Shown here piece after piece: positions 24,601 through 27,903 of a stretch of 27,903 nucleotides of DNA. Both the position numbers and the translations under genes were made by a program. Where the stretch lies: the NCBI GenBank assembly GCA_025997275.1, contig BNUJ01000004.1:1-27903 (forward strand), written 5' to 3'. The notes under the pieces were generated by a model, which saw nothing but the letters and a program-made list of their open reading frames with translations, had not been told where the DNA came from and made no database searches. The stretch's first letter is position 1. Every line of letters begins with the position of its first letter. Source of the stretch: Deferribacterales bacterium (lineage in GTDB: Bacteria; Chrysiogenota; Deferribacteres; Deferribacterales; JAISNW01).

Positions 24601-25548
24601 ATGAAAGTTCGTAAGGTTGTGATTATTGGTGCGGGGCATGTTGGCTCGCATGTAGGGTTTGCTCTAGGATTATCAGGGCTTGTGTCGGACATTGTGTTCA
24701 TTGACACCGATGAGAAGAAGGCAACGGCTCAGGCACTTGAGCTGGAGGATGCGTCATCGTATTTCACCACACGTGTGCGGGCGAAAGCTGGCACTTATGA
24801 AGATTTGCGCGATACAGATATTATGTTTGTAGCAGCTGGACCATTGCCTGATATAGCTAATTCATTTGACAGGCAAGATTCAATAGGTGCTACCGTGCAG
24901 GTGCTAAAAGATGTGTTGCCACAAGTCAAGAAAGTGGGCTATAACGGCATAATCGTCAGCATATCTAACCCTGCTGACGTGATAGCACACTACATACAAA
25001 AGACGTTGGACTACCCCGCGCACAAACTGCTATCAACCAGCACTACGCTGGACTCAGCACGGCTGAAGAGGGTGCTGGCTAATGAACTTGGGCTAGACCC
25101 GCGCTCTGTGCAAGCATACGTTATGGGCGAGCACGGCGAAAGCCAAATAGTAGCGTGGTCTAGTGCGAAGGTCGCAGGACTACCTTTGTTAGAGTTGTTG
25201 GACAAGCGCAAAATATCACGTGATAAACTAGCTGATATAGCTGCTCAAGCGAAGGGTGGCGGCTGGACGGTGCTAATCGGCAAAGGTTCTACAGAGTTCG
25301 GCATTGCAATGGCGGCAACTGAGGTTGCTCGTGCGATATTTAATGACGAGCATAAAGTGTTACCAGTTGCAACGCTGTTAAATGGCGAGTATGGGCAGAA
25401 AGATGTCTATGCTAGCGTGCCAGCGGTTGTTTGCGCCACTGGTGTGAAAGAGGTAATAGAAGTGCCATTATCTACAGAGGAAAAGGCTGCATTTGACAAG
25501 TCTTGCGATTTAATGAGAGCAAGCTACGAAAGAGCGAGGAAGCTGTAA
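24601..25548 (+). CDS. L-lactate / L-2-hydroxyisocaproate-type dehydrogenase
   Basis: This 315-aa NAD-dependent member of the lactate/malate dehydrogenase family reduces 2-oxoacids to L-2-hydroxyacids. It has the nucleotide-binding GAGHVGSHVGFAL, Asp at the end of beta-2 (VFIDTD), SNPADV, catalytic Asp and Arg in TTLDSARL, and catalytic His in MGEHGES. The mobile loop reads ANSFDRQDS. The position that is Gln in lactate and Arg in malate dehydrogenases seems to be neither, which favours a broader 2-oxoacid specificity such as L-2-hydroxyisocaproate dehydrogenase. It follows ileS closely (AGGAGAGG site) and ends just before a strong terminator. Confidence 0.85.
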   Translation: MKVRKVVIIGAGHVGSHVGFALGLSGLVSDIVFIDTDEKKATAQALELEDASSYFTTRVRAKAGTYEDLRDTDIMFVAAGPLPDIANSFDRQDSIGATVQVLKDVLPQVKKVGYNGIIVSISNPADVIAHYIQKTLDYPAHKLLSTSTTLDSARLKRVLANELGLDPRSVQAYVMGEHGESQIVAWSSAKVAGLPLLELLDKRKISRDKLADIAAQAKGGGWTVLIGKGSTEFGIAMAATEVARAIFNDEHKVLPVATLLNGEYGQKDVYASVPAVVCATGVKEVIEVPLSTEEKAAFDKSCDLMRASYERARKL

Positions 25549-25553
25549 AAATC

Positions 25554-25577
25554 AACCTCCCCCTCACGGGGGAGGTT
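25554..25577. terminator. Bidirectional intrinsic terminator
   Basis: A perfect 10-bp stem (AACCTCCCCC / GGGGGAGGTT) with a TCAC loop lies between the convergent ldh and MORN genes. It has T-rich tails on both strands. Confidence 0.85.
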
Positions 25578-25579
25578 AT

Positions 25580-26635
25580 TTATTTACACTGTATTCCTCT
25601 ACCTGCATTATACACGGCTAGGTCGGTTGCGCTTATTGGTGTCTGTGTGCTATTTTCTATGCAGATGCCACTGATAGCTCTGCCGTCTTTGAATGTCAGC
25701 TTAGCGAACACGATGCCCGCTTTATTGTAGAAGACACTGACGCCATCTCTCTTATCAGCTACAAATATTGTTACCTGTTCTAGCTGTTTAGTGTCAGATT
25801 CATAGTAGCTCCTAGAGGTGCCATCTCGTTTCCCTTTTTTGTATGGGATTTCAGCCCTGACTTTACCGCTCTGGTAGTATTGGATTTCAATCCCCTCTTG
25901 TTCATCATCTTTATATGGAGCAGTCCATTTTACACTGCCATTCTCGTAGTAATATTTGGAAATCCCTTGCCTATTGCCACCAACATAAGGTGTTTCACGC
26001 TGTAGCTTGCCACTCTCATAGTAGTTGCGTTCAAGTCCATTCTCTTTATCGCCTCTGAATGGAGTTTCCCACTTGAGGACGCCGCTTTCGTAGTATCCGC
26101 GTATGACACCATCACGTTTATCGTCCTTTACCTCTACGTGGCGTTGCAACTTGCCACTCTCATAGTAGTCTTTTACATATCCATTACGTACACCGCCCGC
26201 ATACATAACCTCTTGTTTCAATCTGCCACTCTCATAGTAGTTGCGTTCAAGTCCTTCTTCCTTATCAGCCTTGAATGGGGTCGTCCAGCGAAGTCTGCCA
26301 CTCTCGTAATATCCTTGAACTACACCCTCACGTTTGCCATGTCTTTGAGGCATAGTTCTTTTCAAAACACCGCTCTCAAAGTAGTCAAATCTAGTGCCTT
26401 CGCAATATCCGTCAATGAAATTAGCTTCCCATTCTATCGTCCCATAGTTAAACTCTTTAACTACGACGCCCGTGATAGGCAGATTTTGCCTATCATACCA
26501 CCTATTTTCATCTTTAACATATAGGGCTTCGCTACCCGCCTTATATCTAGGCAACGATGCAGGAAAACCACTGCCGTTTGACGCACACGACACCGCGAAT
26601 ATGCAAAGCATAAACAATAAAATTAGCTTTTTCAT
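25580..26635 (-). CDS. MORN-repeat lipoprotein (YwqK-like)
   Basis: The 351-aa protein has a lipoprotein signal (MKKLILLFMLCIFAVSC, Cys at residue 17). About ten repeats of roughly 23 residues follow, each built as YYESG(K/R)L...(Y/F)...(K/G)(K/D)xxG, typical of the MORN-variant family often called 'toxin-antitoxin system YwqK antitoxin'. That name is historical; no toxin gene is adjacent here. It is likely anchored in the inner or outer membrane facing the periplasm or surface. Function is unknown. It is alone on its strand, with its own promoter, and shares the downstream terminator with ldh. Confidence 0.85.
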   Translation of the reverse strand: MKKLILLFMLCIFAVSCASNGSGFPASLPRYKAGSEALYVKDENRWYDRQNLPITGVVVKEFNYGTIEWEANFIDGYCEGTRFDYFESGVLKRTMPQRHGKREGVVQGYYESGRLRWTTPFKADKEEGLERNYYESGRLKQEVMYAGGVRNGYVKDYYESGKLQRHVEVKDDKRDGVIRGYYESGVLKWETPFRGDKENGLERNYYESGKLQRETPYVGGNRQGISKYYYENGSVKWTAPYKDDEQEGIEIQYYQSGKVRAEIPYKKGKRDGTSRSYYESDTKQLEQVTIFVADKRDGVSVFYNKAGIVFAKLTFKDGRAISGICIENSTQTPISATDLAVYNAGRGIQCK

Positions 26636-26704
26636 GAGACACCCTGTTGCAATTATTTAAGGTTCAAGCCTAGTTTAGAGAGAATTTCTAAGCTCCTTTC
26701 ACGG

Positions 26705-26731
26705 GGTGTTTTATATCACATCATAAACACC
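26705..26731. promoter_or_regulatory. Inverted repeat spanning the -10 region of the MORN gene promoter
   Basis: GGTGTTT (26705-26711) and AAACACC (26725-26731) form a 7-bp dyad that overlaps the -10 box and spacer. A repressor operator at this place is plausible but untested. Confidence 0.35.
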
Positions 26732-26738
26732 AAGTCAA
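26710..26738 (-). promoter_or_regulatory. Sigma-70-like promoter of the MORN lipoprotein gene
   Basis: On the minus strand, TTGACT (26733-26738), a 17-nt spacer and TATAAA (26710-26715) predict a leader of about 70 nt before the ATG. Confidence 0.6.
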
Positions 26739-26834
26739 ATGTTTTTGCTCAATACAAATATTTCTTTACAATCCCGTTGTAATAGAGTTTTAATGTTTCA
26801 CCCGAATAACCTAATAAATTTATTAAAAAAGTTG

Positions 26835-26863
26835 TTGCAATTGGCAAAAAAATAAGTTACACT
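26835..26863 (+). promoter_or_regulatory. Upstream promoter candidate of the str operon
   Basis: TTGCAA (26835-26840), a 17-nt spacer and TACACT (26858-26863) would start a transcript near 26870, about 255 nt before rpsL. Confidence 0.45.
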
Positions 26864-27027
26864 ACCCCCTGTTGCTCTCTAACTTGAGTAGATGGAAACA
26901 AACCTAACGTGTATGTCCCTATGGCATAACGAATTGTGTGGGAGAGTTTCCGACAAAAAATGTTGAATCCGTTGAATAAGTGTGCAGAAAAGCATCAATG
27001 GTTTTGCAGTTTTACTGCATTTAGGGC
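26864..27027 (+). other. Non-coding leader upstream of rpsL
   Basis: No convincing gene lies between the MORN gene and rpsL. This stretch could be the 5' part of a long rpsL leader or a small RNA. Two possible pairings, GGAAAC (26894-26899) with GTTTCC (26946-26951) and CTCTC (26875-26879) with GAGAG (26942-26946), cross each other and so would be alternatives. A small hairpin (TGCAG 27005-27009 / CTGCA 27015-27019) precedes the second promoter. Confidence 0.3.
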
Positions 27028-27056
27028 TTGACACTTGGCAAAAGTGTTGATAGTAT
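27028..27056 (+). promoter_or_regulatory. Near-consensus promoter of rpsL
   Basis: TTGACA (27028-27033), a 17-nt spacer and TAGTAT (27051-27056) predict a start near 27063 and a leader of about 60 nt. Confidence 0.7.
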
Positions 27057-27124
27057 TGCTGTCCGCGCCTATGTTTTTAGTGTGCGTCCGACAGAAAATA
27101 GTGTTTATTAGTGGGAGGTGTCCG

Positions 27125-27496
27125 TTGCCGACGCTGAATCAGTTAGTTAGACATGGCAGGCTTGCGCTTACGAAGAAGACTAAGTCGCCAGCATTGCAAT
27201 CAAACCCGCAGAGGAGAGGCGTGTGTGTGCGCGTTTATACTACCACTCCTAAGAAGCCGAACTCAGCTTTACGCAAGGTTGCCCGTGTGCGCCTTACTAA
27301 TGGCATTGAAATTACGGCATATATACCGGGGGTAGGTCATAACCTGCAGGAGCACTCAGTTGTGCTTGTGCGTGGTGGCAGAACGAAAGACTTGCCCGGT
27401 GTTCGTTATAAAATAGTTCGTGGCGCAAATGACGCCGACGGGGTGAAGGACAGGAAGAAGTCCCGCTCCAAATACGGCGCAAAGCGCGCTAAATAG
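27125..27496 (+). CDS. rpsL: 30S ribosomal protein S12
   Basis: S12 sits at the decoding centre of the small subunit and controls accuracy. The start is a TTG at 27125 with GGAGG 6 nt upstream, giving the canonical N-terminus MPTLNQLVRHGR and 123 aa. An upstream in-frame start (27035) would lie between the promoter -35 and -10 boxes and is rejected. The conserved TTTPKKPNSALRKVARVRL and VRGGRTKDLPGVRY stretches are intact. Lysines at the two streptomycin-resistance positions (PKKPNS and GRTKDLPG) are wild type. rpsG follows after 9 nt. Confidence 0.97.
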   Translation: MPTLNQLVRHGRLALTKKTKSPALQSNPQRRGVCVRVYTTTPKKPNSALRKVARVRLTNGIEITAYIPGVGHNLQEHSVVLVRGGRTKDLPGVRYKIVRGANDADGVKDRKKSRSKYGAKRAK

Positions 27497-27505
27497 GGGT
27501 ATCGT

Positions 27506-27903
27506 ATGGCACGTAGAAGGATTGCTGAAAAAAGAAAGGTCATCCCAGACCCAATTTATAAGGATGAATTGATAACTAAGTTTATCAATAGCCTTATGTA
27601 TTCTGGCAAGAAGAGCACTGCGGAGGGTATATTCTACCACTCGTTAGATTTGATAAAGGAGCGTGGTGGCGAGGATGGAGCGGAGCTTTTCCATAAAGCG
27701 TTGGCTAATGTCCGCCCCGATTTGGAGGTTAAGTCTCGCCGTGTTGGTGGCGCAACCTACCAAGTGCCTACTGAGGTGCGTCCTGCTAGGCAGCAGGCGT
27801 TATCTATCAGGTGGCTTATAGCTGCAGCCCGTGCTCGTAAGGAGCGCACTATGACTGAACGTCTTGCAGGCGAAATTATGGACGCCTCTGGTGGCAAAGG
27901 CGG
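27506..27903 (+). CDS. rpsG: 30S ribosomal protein S7 (3'-truncated by window edge)
   Basis: S7 is the primary 16S rRNA-binding protein that organises the head of the small subunit. From the ATG at 27506 the frame is open for 132 codons to the window edge, out of about 156 expected. It begins MARRRIAEKRKVIPDPIY and contains NVRPDLEVKSRRVGGATYQVP and ALSIRWLIAAARAR, all typical of S7. The rpsL-rpsG order is that of the str operon; fusA and tuf are expected to follow. Confidence 0.97.
   Translation, partial: MARRRIAEKRKVIPDPIYKDELITKFINSLMYSGKKSTAEGIFYHSLDLIKERGGEDGAELFHKALANVRPDLEVKSRRVGGATYQVPTEVRPARQQALSIRWLIAAARARKERTMTERLAGEIMDASGGKG

Noticed and set aside
25580..26635. Functional toxin-antitoxin pair suggested by the YwqK family name
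   Set aside because: No toxin-like gene is adjacent, and the protein is a lipoprotein with MORN repeats; the family name alone is not evidence.
27035..27124. Upstream in-frame start for rpsL
   Set aside because: It lies within the promoter; the TTG at 27125 gives the canonical S12 N-terminus and is preceded by GGAGG.

Overview
The window (about 27.9 kb, moderately AT-rich) is chromosomal DNA of a diderm bacterium. Three tandem autotransporters with C-terminal beta-barrels require an outer membrane. A TAXI-type TRAP uptake cassette, a Thermoanaerobacter-type NADP alcohol dehydrogenase and an L-2-hydroxyacid dehydrogenase fit an anaerobic, fermentative life. The response regulator's 'LLVGAYE' receiver and 'VPELAERLVREE' tail, and an IleRS with HIGT in place of HIGH, recall Deltaproteobacteria/Desulfobacterota or neighbouring phyla. 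That placement is an inference from remembered family features and is weak.

Layout, left to right. (1) 1-349, minus: truncated amino-acid-type solute-binding lipoprotein with its own promoter. (2) 545-2447, minus: a small unknown protein behind a receiver-domain protein. (3) 2499-13580, minus: autotransporters AT3, AT2 and AT1 in transcription order. AT2 and AT3 are recent tandem copies, including a shared 90-nt leader. AT1 carries 39 copies of a YGG/YGS repeat with a higher-order 396-bp duplication. G/C homopolymers (G13, G10, G12 on one strand or the other) lie only in the intergenic DNA upstream of AT2 and AT3. (4) 13838-15253, minus: a zinc alcohol dehydrogenase gene with a perfect in-frame 360-bp tandem duplication. 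(5) 15279-18099, minus: a tightly overlapping operon of an SpsF-like nucleotidyltransferase, ybeY, xerD and trmB. (6) 18266-21591, minus: TRAP cassette in the order TAXI binding protein, DUF1850 protein, fused permease. (7) 21767-25548, plus: ileS and an L-lactate/2-hydroxyisocaproate-type dehydrogenase, closed by a strong bidirectional terminator. (8) 25580-26635, minus: a MORN-repeat lipoprotein with a consensus-like promoter and a possible operator. (9) 26835-27903, plus: start of the str operon, rpsL (TTG start) and partial rpsG, behind two sigma-70-like promoters.

The most interesting part is the autotransporter array. The end of AT3 still carries a vestigial copy of the AT1 start (MLRLRNNDEL), which runs straight into the G13 tract. 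This fixes the breakpoint of the duplication that made AT2/AT3 at a poly-G hairpin element. Together with the conserved barrels, diverged passengers and modular repeats, it suggests a surface-antigen diversification locus that works by tandem duplication and possibly homopolymer slippage. No RNA genes, complete insertion sequences or CRISPR arrays were found.
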